Part shown: positions 54,166 to 62,603 of the stretch, one piece after another
Layout: the number at the start of each line of letters is the position of its first letter
Numbering within the stretch: the stretch's first letter is position 1
From: Bacteroidota bacterium
GTDB taxonomy: Bacteria > Bacteroidota > Bacteroidia > 2-12-FULL-35-15
Reading direction: 5' to 3'
Assembly (NCBI GenBank): GCA_025963715.1
Contig: JAOQAG010000006.1
Location: forward strand, 1 to 64,000
DNA: 64,000 nt
Notes under the pieces: model-generated
What the model was told of the DNA's origin: nothing
Database searches by the model: none
The model's input: the letters and a program-made list of their open reading frames with translations, nothing else
Position numbers and translations under genes: made by a program

Positions 54166-55557
54166 ATGAGCGAAAAAAACAGGCATTCTCAACCTTTTAT
54201 CATGGTACTGGCAACAGCTGTGATCCTGTTTGTTCTTTCGCAGTTCAAAACAGAATTTAATGTGCTAGGTTACCAGGCAAAAAAAGTAGCGCCACTGGCG
54301 GATGTATTGGAAAAAGGGAAATTAAAAAATGTACCGCTGCCGCAGCAGGTCGTAACCGATTCCATCATCTCGAAAGATAGCGTGGCGTTTGCAAAACGCG
54401 ATGCCGATTCGAGCAACATCATCAACTTTGCAACCGATAGCAGCTCAGCTTTAGCGCATTTTTTCGGCGCACTTAATAAGATCAAAAAACAAAAAGGAAA
54501 AGTACGCATTGCCTATTTTGGCGATTCCATGATCGAAGGCGACCTGATCACACAGGATCTGCGGAACGAAATGCAGGAAGCATTCGGTGGCGCAGGTGTA
54601 GGCTACATGCCAATTACATCTATCGTTGCAGGCTTCCGCACCAGCATTATCCACCAGTTTGGCGGCTGGACCACGCACACGCTCCTGGATGTAATACCCG
54701 CCAACCATGTGCTGGGAATCTCGGGTTACAGTTTTGTACCGGAGCTTACCGGGCATGTGGATACAAGCAATGTAAGCGCTGGCAGCTGGGTAAAATATGT
54801 GGCCGTGAAACAAAAATACCTGGATAAATTTTACAAAACAAAACTGTTGTACGGAAAAAGCAAGGGCGAAAATTATGTGGTGATCAACAACACGCATTAT
54901 AAACTGGATGGGACCAACCCGGTAAACCAGCTCTCGGTAAATTGCGGAGCCGGAGTACAATCCATCAGCGCAAAATTCCAATGCACCACACCGCTCGATG
55001 TGTTTGGTTTTAGCATGGAAAGCGATAGCGGTGCATTTGTAGATAATTTTTCTTTCCGTGGTAACTCCGGTTTTCCGCTGGTGAAAGTGCCGCAGAATGT
55101 ATACGCAGGCACCAATGATTGTTTGGGTTACGACCTGATCGTGCTGGAATACGGCCTCAATGCAGTAAGTCCGCAGGTCACCGATTTTTCGTGGTACGAG
55201 CGGGGCATGCTTAGCGTGATCAGTCACATCAAGGCAAGTTTCCCCAATGCAAGCATTTTGCTGATCAGCGTAGGCGATAAAGCTTATCGCAAGGATGGTG
55301 TTTATCAAACCGATCCAAGCGTGCCGATCCTCGTAAAGCTGCAGAAAAAAATGGCGGAACAAACCGGTTGTGCGTTCTGGAGCTTGTACGATGCCATGGG
55401 CGGTAACGGCTCCATGGTTACCTGGGTGGAAGGCGATACCGTGATGGCCAACAAGGATTACACGCATTTTAATTTCCGCGGCGCGCACAAGGTTGGTAAA
55501 TTGCTGTACAGTAAATTAATGAGTGAATACACCGATTATAATAAGAAAAGTGATTAA
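54166..55557 (+). CDS. SGNH/GDSL-like extracellular protein 1
   Basis: 463 residues from the ATG at 54166. One N-terminal membrane anchor (FIMVLATAVILFVLSQF). An SGNH-hydrolase fold shows block I AYFGDSMIEGD (Ser121), block III with GLNAVSPQV and the C-terminal D431..H434 dyad in DYTHFNFRG. The domain between blocks is a beta-sandwich. This is the pattern of AlgJ/AlgX-type or esterase-like partners of MBOAT acyltransferases. The next gene starts one base after the stop (TAAcATG). Confidence 0.85.
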   Translation: MSEKNRHSQPFIMVLATAVILFVLSQFKTEFNVLGYQAKKVAPLADVLEKGKLKNVPLPQQVVTDSIISKDSVAFAKRDADSSNIINFATDSSSALAHFFGALNKIKKQKGKVRIAYFGDSMIEGDLITQDLRNEMQEAFGGAGVGYMPITSIVAGFRTSIIHQFGGWTTHTLLDVIPANHVLGISGYSFVPELTGHVDTSNVSAGSWVKYVAVKQKYLDKFYKTKLLYGKSKGENYVVINNTHYKLDGTNPVNQLSVNCGAGVQSISAKFQCTTPLDVFGFSMESDSGAFVDNFSFRGNSGFPLVKVPQNVYAGTNDCLGYDLIVLEYGLNAVSPQVTDFSWYERGMLSVISHIKASFPNASILLISVGDKAYRKDGVYQTDPSVPILVKLQKKMAEQTGCAFWSLYDAMGGNGSMVTWVEGDTVMANKDYTHFNFRGAHKVGKLLYSKLMSEYTDYNKKSD

Positions 55558-55558
55558 C

Positions 55559-56869
55559 ATGAAACAAACGATGCTGTTTTCCGGGAGATCTTTTTTCTTT
55601 AAAAGAAAGAATGTAATGCGCTTAAATGCGGTGATCCTGCTATTGCTAATGGCCGATTCGCTTTCGGCGCAAACGATCGATTCCACTGCTTATAAATCGT
55701 ATGCGTTCATCCGCACCGATCTCAATAAGATTAGCAACGACAGCGCTTCGCTTTCTTTTTTATATGAAAAATTATACCAGCTCGAAAAAACAAAACAGGG
55801 CCGTGTAAACATTGCGCACATTGGCGATTCGCACATCCAGGCGGATATTTTATCGGGCAGCATCCGTCAGAAATTACAATTGCGCTTCGGGAATGCCGGT
55901 CGCGGCCTGATCTTCCCATACCGCGTTGCAAAAAGCAACGAGCCTACCAGCTATAAAACAATTACCAATGCCAACTGGGATTCCAAACGTAATGTGTTTT
56001 TTGATAAACCATTGCCAATCGGCGTAAGCGGTTTTACGGTAGATACAAAAGATTCATCCGCCGAAATTAATTTACTGGTGAAAGACCAGCCGGGGTTGGG
56101 ATACAGCTTTACAAAGTTTACGCTGTTTCACGATCGCGGACAAAACAATTATGACATTACCATTTGCGACGATCTGAATTGTGAGCGTGGCAAATTCAGG
56201 TCGATCGATAAATCCAACAATCCGTTTGTATCGGAATTAAAATTTGACAAGCCTATCCGTCAGATCTACATCCGCAACAGCGTTGAAGATACTGCTGTGC
56301 AAAAATCCACGCGCATTTACGGGATGCTGCTGGAAAACGATTCGGCGGGTGTGCTTTACAATATGATCGGTGTAAACGGCGCTGAATTCAGGCATTACAA
56401 CATGTCGAAGTATTTTTTACAGCAATTCACCTATCTGAATTCCGATCTGATCATCATCTCGATGGGAACCAACGAAGGATTTTACGGTGGTTTCGACAAA
56501 GATCTGTTTTATAAAAACATTGATACGCTGATTACTAATATTAAGAATGCAAACCCGAATGTATCCATTTTACTGACCACTCCGGGTGATTCATTCCGGA
56601 AAAGCCGCAAAGGCCGCGTAAAAAACCCGGATATGCAGGTTGCGGAACAAACAATGATAAAATATTGCCTGGATCATAACCTTGCTTATTGGGATCTGTA
56701 CAGCATTATGGGCGGTTACGGCTCCATGGCGAAATGGTATTCGGCCAAATTATCGGCAAAAGATAAAGTGCATTTTAGTGGAAAGGGTTACCAGATCCAG
56801 GGCGATTTATTTTACCGCGCGTTTATCAGCGGATATGAAAAGTATGTGAGTGCAAAAGTGAAGAAATAA
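55559..56869 (+). CDS. SGNH/GDSL-like extracellular protein 2
   Basis: 436 residues from the ATG at 55559; a better signal peptide begins at a later Met (MRLNAVILLLLMADSLSAQ). Paralogue of the preceding gene: block I AHIGDSHIQAD, block III IISMGTNEGF, and C-terminal D-x-x-H in DKVHFSGKGYQ. All catalytic residues seem intact. The pair suggests two chemistries, for example transfer and trimming of acyl groups, though this is inference. Followed by the MBOAT gene after 102 bases. Confidence 0.85.
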   Translation: MKQTMLFSGRSFFFKRKNVMRLNAVILLLLMADSLSAQTIDSTAYKSYAFIRTDLNKISNDSASLSFLYEKLYQLEKTKQGRVNIAHIGDSHIQADILSGSIRQKLQLRFGNAGRGLIFPYRVAKSNEPTSYKTITNANWDSKRNVFFDKPLPIGVSGFTVDTKDSSAEINLLVKDQPGLGYSFTKFTLFHDRGQNNYDITICDDLNCERGKFRSIDKSNNPFVSELKFDKPIRQIYIRNSVEDTAVQKSTRIYGMLLENDSAGVLYNMIGVNGAEFRHYNMSKYFLQQFTYLNSDLIIISMGTNEGFYGGFDKDLFYKNIDTLITNIKNANPNVSILLTTPGDSFRKSRKGRVKNPDMQVAEQTMIKYCLDHNLAYWDLYSIMGGYGSMAKWYSAKLSAKDKVHFSGKGYQIQGDLFYRAFISGYEKYVSAKVKK

Positions 56870-56898
56870 ATAGTTGAGCAGAATTTTAATTACAGAGT

Positions 56899-56923
56899 CG
56901 TCATCCCGCACTTGTTGCGGGAT
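56899..56923. repeat. Half family B palindrome
   Basis: GTCATCCCGCACTTGTTGCG and GGATC in the short spacer between the second SGNH gene and the MBOAT gene. Fold is a small hairpin; may tune transcription between the two genes. Confidence 0.6.
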
Positions 56924-56971
56924 CTCATAAAATGAAGTCCTAACATAATAAATCGGGAAACTAAAATAAAA

Positions 56972-58462
56972 ATGTTCAACCTGCATTTCGATACGGAAAA
57001 AATACTGAGCCAGCTGACCTACAATGCGAAAGATCCATTGTTGTTCAACAGCGGCTTTTTCCTGTTTTTCTTTCTCGTTTTTTTATTGGGTTACCAGTTT
57101 TTATATAAAAAGAAAATTTCGCGGGTCATTTATTTTACCATTTTCTCGCTTTACTTTTTTTACAAAGCCTGTGGTTTTTATTTCCTCTTTATTTTACTTT
57201 CGGCCGTCATCGATTTTAATTTATCCAACTGGCTGTACCGTGCACCCACGCAGCGCAAGAAAAAGTTGATCCTGCTGTTCAGTATTGTGATCAACCTTGG
57301 TTTGCTGTTTTATTTCAAGTACACCAATTTTTTTATCGACATTATCAACGATGTTGCCAATGGCCAGATCAAGCCATTGAAGCTGATCCTGCCGATCGGG
57401 ATCTCGTTTTATACGTTCGAAAATCTGAGTTATACCATTGATGTATACCGCGGAAAATTTAAACCCGTGACCAGTTTCCTGGATTATTGCTTTTTCCTTT
57501 CCTTCTTTCCAAAGCTCGTAATGGGGCCAATTGTACGGGCTTCGGATTTTATTCCGCAGATCCGGAAAGATATTATGGTGACTGATTCGGATGTTGCACG
57601 TGGCTTGTACCTGATCCTGGGCGGACTTTTCAAAAAAGTGGTGATCTCTGATTTTATTTACGTGAATTTTGTACAATATATTTTTGATGATCCGTCGCGT
57701 CATTCCGGGATTGAGTGTTTACTTGGTGTGTACGGCTACGCAATGGTCATTTATTGCGATTTTTCCGGTTATTCCGATATGGCCATCGGGATGGCAAAAT
57801 GGATGGGTTTTACCATCAACGATAATTTTGATTCGCCTTACCAATCCAGCAGTATTACTGAGTTTTGGCGGAGGTGGCACATGTCGCTTTCCTCCTGGCT
57901 CAAGGATTATTTATACATTTCGCTGGGCGGAAACCGGGTAGGAAAAGTGCGGCAATACATCAACCTGATGCTCACGATGCTCATCGGTGGCTTGTGGCAC
58001 GGGGCCTCCTTTAATTTTATTGTGTGGGGCGGAATGCATGGGATTGCGCTGGCATTCGATAAAATGCGGATGTCGGTTGCGAAAAAATTGAATTTTAAAT
58101 TCCCTGCGCCGGGATTGATAAAAGTGTTGGGTGTGATCATTACCTTTCATTTTGTATGTTTTTGCTGGATCTTTTTCAAAGCAGCTTCCTTTCACGATGC
58201 CGGTGTGATCATCACACAGATCTTTACCAATTTTAATGCATCGGCCTGGAAACCAATGCTGGATACGTATAAAATTGTATTTGCAGTAATGCTTTTAGGA
58301 TATATTATTCATTTTATCCCGAAATCCTACCAGTATTTTTCCGAAAAAGTGCTGTCAAAGATCACGCTGATAGGTCGGATCGCGGTGATCGTGGTGTTTA
58401 TCTGGATCATCATCCAGGTAAAACAAGCCGACCAGGTAATGCCGATTTATTTGCAGTTTTAG
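56972..58462 (+). CDS. MBOAT-family membrane O-acyltransferase (AlgI-like)
   Basis: 496 residues, ~12 membrane helices. Conserved MBOAT motifs: SYTIDVYRGKF, GPIVRASDFIPQ, FSGYSDMAIGMAKWMGF, EFWRRWHMSLSSWLKDYLYI, and the catalytic His in LIGGLWHGASFNF. AlgI-like members move acyl groups (typically acetyl) across the membrane for exopolysaccharide or peptidoglycan modification. With the two SGNH proteins it makes a plausible glycan O-acylation cassette. Normal length for the family. Confidence 0.93.
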   Translation: MFNLHFDTEKILSQLTYNAKDPLLFNSGFFLFFFLVFLLGYQFLYKKKISRVIYFTIFSLYFFYKACGFYFLFILLSAVIDFNLSNWLYRAPTQRKKKLILLFSIVINLGLLFYFKYTNFFIDIINDVANGQIKPLKLILPIGISFYTFENLSYTIDVYRGKFKPVTSFLDYCFFLSFFPKLVMGPIVRASDFIPQIRKDIMVTDSDVARGLYLILGGLFKKVVISDFIYVNFVQYIFDDPSRHSGIECLLGVYGYAMVIYCDFSGYSDMAIGMAKWMGFTINDNFDSPYQSSSITEFWRRWHMSLSSWLKDYLYISLGGNRVGKVRQYINLMLTMLIGGLWHGASFNFIVWGGMHGIALAFDKMRMSVAKKLNFKFPAPGLIKVLGVIITFHFVCFCWIFFKAASFHDAGVIITQIFTNFNASAWKPMLDTYKIVFAVMLLGYIIHFIPKSYQYFSEKVLSKITLIGRIAVIVVFIWIIIQVKQADQVMPIYLQF

Positions 58463-58573
58463 GTAAAAACAGGGTTTTGCAAATAAATTTTCATACTATT
58501 TTGGTGGATTGAATAAATTTTACGTTATTTGCAGTCCGAAAAATAAAAAGAACAACATTTAATACAAAATACA

Positions 58574-58813
58574 ATGTCAAGAGTTTGCGAAATCACAGGA
58601 AAAAAAGCGATTGTAGGTAACAAAGTATCTCACTCGAATGCAAAAACAAAAAGAAAATTTAACGTGAACCTTCAGGTTAAAAAATTCTTTTTACCTGAAG
58701 AAGATAAATGGATCACCCTTAAACTTTCTACTTCTGCGTTGAAAACCATCAATAAAAATGGCATTACTGCTGTTCTTAAAGAAGCAAGAGAACAAGGCCA
58801 CCTGAAAAAGTAA
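58574..58813 (+). CDS. rpmB: 50S ribosomal protein L28
   Basis: 79 residues. Start MSRVCEITGKKAIVGNKVSHS and SHSNAKTKRKFNVNLQ are the L28 signature. The zinc-binding Cys set is absent apart from one, the usual zinc-free type. Normally followed closely by rpmG in Bacteroidota, but a peptidase gene now lies between them. Confidence 0.97.
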   Translation: MSRVCEITGKKAIVGNKVSHSNAKTKRKFNVNLQVKKFFLPEEDKWITLKLSTSALKTINKNGITAVLKEAREQGHLKK

Positions 58814-58844
58814 TTTTTCATTTACTCATTACACTATTAAAAAA

Positions 58845-58874
58845 AACGTTGCTACTTTCGTAGTGACGTTTTTT
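58845..58874 (+). terminator. Terminator of rpmB
   Basis: AACGTTGCTAC and GTAGTGACGTT pair over 11 bp (two G-T pairs) around TTTC, followed by TTTT. It lies about 30 bases after the stop at 58813. Confidence 0.8.
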
Positions 58875-58905
58875 GTTTTTTAAAACACAATAATTGACCA
58901 AAAAA

Positions 58906-59006
58906 TCCACCACAAAAGGCACAAAAGAAAACATAAGACGTAGCACCAAAACAGTATATTGTTTCACACACAGCCTTATGTTTTCTTTTGTGCCTTTTGT
59001 GGTGGA
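58906..59006. repeat. Family D perfect inverted repeat
   Basis: Two 32-base perfect arms (58906-58937 and 58975-59006) around a 37-base loop. The arm reads TCCACCACAAAAGGCACAAA then AGAAAACATAAG. A one-sided copy lies at 19517 and degenerate nested copies at 62261-62481. Reading frames on both strands here are artefacts. Confidence 0.8.
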
Positions 59007-59087
59007 AAACACACGCAGCATCTGCGCACAGCAAACCAATGAACCAGTGAACTGGTAAACCATTGAACGCACAGCGTCTGCGCACAG

Positions 59088-59123
59088 CAAACTTTAAACT
59101 TTTGAACTTTAAACTTTGAACTA
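59088..59123 (+). repeat. Family E heptad tract before the M24 peptidase
   Basis: GCAAACTTTAAACTTTTGAA, then CTTTAAACTTTGAACTA, ending two bases before the ATG at 59126. Confidence 0.75.
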
Positions 59124-59125
59124 TA

Positions 59126-60520
59126 ATGATCCGCAGCAAAATAATCTTCTTTTTTATACTGATCTCTGCCTGTGGATTCGCCCAAAGCTACGATAACGAT
59201 CTGCTGAGCAGTCAGTTCCACAAAGGCAGGAGAGAAGCCATTCGCAACGGTTTGCCCGATAGTTCCTGTGCCGTGTTTTTTTCCAATCCTGAGCAGCAGC
59301 GTGCCGGTGATACCAAATTCCTTTACCACCAGGATCCCGATTTTTATTACCTCAGCGGTTTAAATGAACCGAATTCATTGCTGATCATTTTTAAAGAACC
59401 GCAAACGTTTTATGACACCATCACTACCAACGAGCTTATTTTTGTGCAGGACCGTAATCCTTCGCAGGAATCATGGACAGGAAAATTGTTGGGAAAAGAA
59501 GGCGTAAAGCAGCAATTGGGATTCAAATACGTATTTTTGAATAACCAGTTCGCCGATTTTAAGATCGACTTTGAAAAATTCTACAAAGTATATCACCTCG
59601 ATTATTTTGATGCGGCACACGATGATCTGAACGATCGTGGTGATCTTGCCAGTCTGATCCGGCATTTTAAATTAAAAACAGATTACAAGCGCAAAAATGT
59701 GGACGGTTTTAACCTGTCGGGTTTAATGGCCTCCCTGCGCGAAGTAAAACAGCCCGAAGAATTGGTATTGATGCGCAAAGCGATCGATATCAGCTGCCTG
59801 GCACATGCGGAATTGATGCGCGCGCTTATTCCGGGTATGGCCGAATACCAGGCGCAGGCAATTGCCGAGTACATATTTAAAAAAGAAGGCTCCGAATATG
59901 TTGCTTATCCATCAATTGTAGGCGCTGGCGAAAATTCCTGCATTTTGCATTACGAGACCAACCGGAAAAAAATGGATGGCGGCGATCTGATGGTGATTGA
60001 TGCAGGCGCCGAATATCATGGTTATGCAGCCGACATTACCCGTACTTTGCCTGTGAACGGCGTTTTTTCGCCGGAAGAAAAAGCCATTTATGAGATCGTG
60101 CTGGAAGCGCAGGAAGCCGGGATCAAAGCTTGCAGGGCGGGAGCGGAGTTCAGGGCAACGCACAAAGCGGCCGTGGCAGTGGTTCAGAAACGCCTGCTGG
60201 AACTGGGAATTATCAAAGATCCGAACGATTTTATGTTGTATTTTTTTCACGGAACCTCGCATTACCTGGGGTTGAACGTGCATGATGCCGGGAATTACGG
60301 AAAACTGAGCCCTGGAAATATCATTACCGTGGAGCCCGGAATTTACATTCCTGCCGGTTCCAATTGCGACCCCAAATGGTGGAACATTGGTATCCGGATC
60401 GAGGATGATGTGCTGATTACCACGGGCGATCCGGATGTGTTATCAGGCAAACTGCCAAAGAAAATTGCGGACATAGAAGCGCTGATGAAGGAGGAAAGCG
60501 TTTTTAATAAAATTAAATAA
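59126..60520 (+). CDS. Secreted Xaa-Pro aminopeptidase (M24B)
   Basis: 464 residues. Signal peptide MIRSKIIFFFILISACGFAQ, unlike the cytoplasmic PepP. AMP_N domain first, then the pita-bread M24 domain with metal ligands in DAGAEYHGYAADITRTLP (two Asp), HGTSHYLGLNVHD (His), VEPGIY (Glu) and GIRIEDDVLIT (Glu), all intact. Removes N-terminal residues before Pro, presumably in the periplasm. It sits between rpmB and rpmG with its own repeat-flanked upstream region, suggesting later insertion into a ribosomal locus. Confidence 0.94.
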   Translation: MIRSKIIFFFILISACGFAQSYDNDLLSSQFHKGRREAIRNGLPDSSCAVFFSNPEQQRAGDTKFLYHQDPDFYYLSGLNEPNSLLIIFKEPQTFYDTITTNELIFVQDRNPSQESWTGKLLGKEGVKQQLGFKYVFLNNQFADFKIDFEKFYKVYHLDYFDAAHDDLNDRGDLASLIRHFKLKTDYKRKNVDGFNLSGLMASLREVKQPEELVLMRKAIDISCLAHAELMRALIPGMAEYQAQAIAEYIFKKEGSEYVAYPSIVGAGENSCILHYETNRKKMDGGDLMVIDAGAEYHGYAADITRTLPVNGVFSPEEKAIYEIVLEAQEAGIKACRAGAEFRATHKAAVAVVQKRLLELGIIKDPNDFMLYFFHGTSHYLGLNVHDAGNYGKLSPGNIITVEPGIYIPAGSNCDPKWWNIGIRIEDDVLITTGDPDVLSGKLPKKIADIEALMKEESVFNKIK

Positions 60521-60690
60521 ATTAAGGATTTATTTATTAAGGATTTAGGATTTCCTGAAATGCAGGAAAGACGCGCAACGCATCTATAATTCAGCATTTA
60601 TAATTCATAATTTAAAATCTGTGATGCGGAGAACGATACATTTTGCAAGAAAAAATGTTCAATTAATAATGCATTTATAATATAAATTAC

Positions 60691-60698
60691 TATATTTG
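60691..60698 (+). promoter_or_regulatory. -7 box for rpmG operon
   Basis: TATATTTG matches TAnnTTTG exactly, 30 bases upstream of the ATG at 60729. Confidence 0.65.
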
Positions 60699-60728
60699 CA
60701 TCCCAATTTAGTAAAAAGAAACACAAAA

Positions 60729-60911
60729 ATGGCAACAAAAGGCAATAGAATTCAAGTGATTATGGAGTGCACGGAGCACAAAGACAGTGGTAAACCAGGA
60801 ACGTCCCGTTACATCACTACTAAAAACAAAAAAAACACTACTGAGCGTTTGGAGTTGAAAAAATACAACCCGATCCTGAAAAAAGTAACTGTTCACAAAG
60901 AAATTAAATAA
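60729..60911 (+). CDS. rpmG: 50S ribosomal protein L33
   Basis: 60 residues starting [18 protein letters not shown]. It has a single Cys, so it is the zinc-free type. The frame extends upstream to 60696 but that start lies inside the promoter box, so the ATG at 60729 is used. Followed by DUF4295, ftsY and rimO. Confidence 0.97.
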   Translation: MATKGNRIQVIMECTEHKDSGKPGTSRYITTKNKKNTTERLELKKYNPILKKVTVHKEIK

Positions 60912-60941
60912 TTCGTTTTAAGCTGATAAGTCGGTTCTCCG

Positions 60942-60977
60942 GAACTTTGAACTTTAAACTTTTAAACTTTAAACTTA
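60942..60977 (+). repeat. Family E tract before the DUF4295 gene
   Basis: AACTTTGAACTTTAAACTTT then TAAACTTTAAACTTA, seven bases from the ATG at 60985. Confidence 0.7.
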
Positions 60978-60984
60978 TAAAACA

Positions 60985-61146
60985 ATGGCAAAGAAAGTAG
61001 TTGCAACACTTAAATCCGGTAAAGGAAAAGACTTTACAAAAGTGATTAAATTGGTAAGATCTCCTAAAACTGGTGCTTACACATTTAAAGAAGAGATCGT
61101 TCACAACGATCACATCAAAGATTTTTTAGCTTCTGCTTCAAAGTAA
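60985..61146 (+). CDS. DUF4295 ribosome-associated protein (bL38)
   Basis: 53 residues translated by me: MAKKVVATLKSGKGKDFTKV, then IKLVRSPKTGAYTFKEEIVH, NDHIKDFLASASK. Small basic N-terminal half and an acidic C-terminus. DUF4295 is a Bacteroidota-specific family that, as I recall, was found bound in the Flavobacterium johnsoniae ribosome and called bL38. Position right after rpmG is the conserved one. The stop TAA is at 61144-61146. Confidence 0.93.
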   Translation: MAKKVVATLKSGKGKDFTKVIKLVRSPKTGAYTFKEEIVHNDHIKDFLASASK

Positions 61147-61170
61147 TTTTAAGCAATAAACTATTTATGT

Positions 61171-61200
61171 AAAAGCTTCCTGTGCAAGGGAGCTTTTATT
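61171..61200 (+). terminator. Terminator between DUF4295 and ftsY
   Basis: AAAAGCTTCC pairs with GGGAGCTTTT (one G-T) around TGTGCAA, with a short T-rich tail. It lies 24 bases after the DUF4295 stop, so ftsY may need its own promoter or partial read-through. Confidence 0.75.
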
Positions 61201-61258
61201 GTTTCCATCAGCACACACCGCTACTCAGTTTTCATCAATCATTCATCCCGCAAGGATT

Positions 61259-62212
61259 ATGGGCATATTCAACTTTTTCAGCAAAGAGAAAAAAGAAAGT
61301 TTAAACAAAGGACTTTTTGTTACTAAACAAAGCTTTTTTAGCAAGCTGGCCAGTGCCATTATGGGGAAAGCCACCATTGATGACGAAGTACTGGAAAACC
61401 TTGAAGAAATTTTACTTACCTCCGATGTTGGCGTAGATACTTCATTGCGCATCATCGACCGCATTAAAAAACGCGTTGCCAAAGAACGCAAAATTGAAAC
61501 ATCGCAGTTAAATACCATTTTACGTGAAGAAATTGCTGAGCTGTTGGTTTCCAATGGCATGGAAGACCGCGATGATTTTTGGCTCCCAACCGATAAAAAA
61601 CCGTATGTGATCATGGTGGTGGGAGTAAACGGTGTTGGAAAAACAACTACGATCGGGAAATTGGCGCACCAGTTTAAAAAATCAGGAAAAAGTGTGATCA
61701 TTGGCGCAGCAGATACATTCCGCGCTGCTGCGGTAGATCAAATCAAGATCTGGGGCGAACGTACCGGTGTGCCTGTGGTTTCGCAGGGAATGAATGCTGA
61801 TCCGGCTTCTGTGGCATTTGATACGTTAAGCTCGGCTGTGGCAAAGGATGCGGACATTGTGATCATTGATACCGCAGGGCGTTTGCACAACAAAGTGAAC
61901 CTGATGAACGAGCTGACGAAAATTAAAAATGTGATGCGCAAGATCATTCCGGATGCGCCGCATGAAATATTATTGGTGCTGGATGCATCTACCGGGCAGA
62001 ACGCCATTGAGCAATGCAAACAATTTACAGCGGCAACCGATGTAAATGCGCTGGCGCTTACCAAGCTCGACGGTACAGCCAAAGGCGGCGTAGCGATCGG
62101 GATCTCCGATTCATTTAAAATCCCCGTAAAATACATTGGCGTGGGCGAAAAAATGGAAGACCTGCAGGTGTTCAACAAACACGAATTTGTAGACAGCCTT
62201 TTCAAACAATAA
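61259..62212 (+). CDS. ftsY: Signal recognition particle receptor FtsY
   Basis: 317 residues from the ATG at 61259 (MGIFNFFSKEKKESLN). NG-domain GTPase with little of the acidic A domain. Motifs: VGVNGVGKTTTIGKLA (G1), DTFRAAAVDQIK, DTAGRLHNK, TKLDGTAKGG and IPVKYIGVGEKMEDL. Docks SRP-ribosome complexes on the membrane. The short A region is usual in Bacteroidota. Confidence 0.97.
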   Translation: MGIFNFFSKEKKESLNKGLFVTKQSFFSKLASAIMGKATIDDEVLENLEEILLTSDVGVDTSLRIIDRIKKRVAKERKIETSQLNTILREEIAELLVSNGMEDRDDFWLPTDKKPYVIMVVGVNGVGKTTTIGKLAHQFKKSGKSVIIGAADTFRAAAVDQIKIWGERTGVPVVSQGMNADPASVAFDTLSSAVAKDADIVIIDTAGRLHNKVNLMNELTKIKNVMRKIIPDAPHEILLVLDASTGQNAIEQCKQFTAATDVNALALTKLDGTAKGGVAIGISDSFKIPVKYIGVGEKMEDLQVFNKHEFVDSLFKQ

Positions 62213-62260
62213 GCACGTTAAATCATACAGTTTCCTCCGTTTCAAACACAAAAAATTTCT

Positions 62261-62481
62261 ACCACATAGGCACAAAGAAACACATAAGCACTAAATGTGA
62301 CTTGCCAACGTGCAATATTGAACCACAAAAGAAAACAAAAGAATCAAAAGACGAACTGCGACATGCCAATGTGTAGCACATTCATCTGTTTGACATCTTA
62401 CATCTTTTGTTTTTCTTTTGTTCCTTTTGTGGTAAACCTTTAAGCCCTTACGCCTTATGTGATGATTTGTGCCTATGTGGT
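62261..62481. repeat. Nested family D inverted repeat
   Basis: Outer arms CCACATAGGCACAAAGAAAC near 62261-62288 and CTTATGTGATGATTTGTGCC near 62453-62481. Inner arms CCACAAAAGAAAACAAAAG near 62322-62350 and CTTTTGTTTTTCTTTTGTTC near 62402-62432. This nesting indicates one element inserted in another. Occupies most of the 62213-62603 gap. Confidence 0.7.
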
Positions 62482-62527
62482 GATTTTTGTTTTTTATTTT
62501 TCCGGCAAAAAAATAAGACGAAATCGC

Positions 62528-62535
62528 TATCTTTG
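62528..62535 (+). promoter_or_regulatory. -7 box for rimO
   Basis: TATCTTTG matches TAnnTTTG exactly; the 5' leader to the ATG at 62604 would be about 60 bases. Confidence 0.6.
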
Positions 62536-62603
62536 CAGTATATCCGTGGAATGATAACGCTATGCGAATACCGCTTTTAATACCGGGATAAACGAAATTA
62601 CCG

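Noticed and set aside
54451-55488. 345-residue minus-strand frame opposite the first SGNH gene
   Set aside because: The plus-strand frame has an SGNH fold, a promoter and operon context; the minus frame has no recognisable motif.
58818-59329. Three overlapping minus-strand frames upstream of the M24 peptidase
   Set aside because: They run through the rpmB terminator, the family D repeat and the peptidase start; no domain similarity seen.
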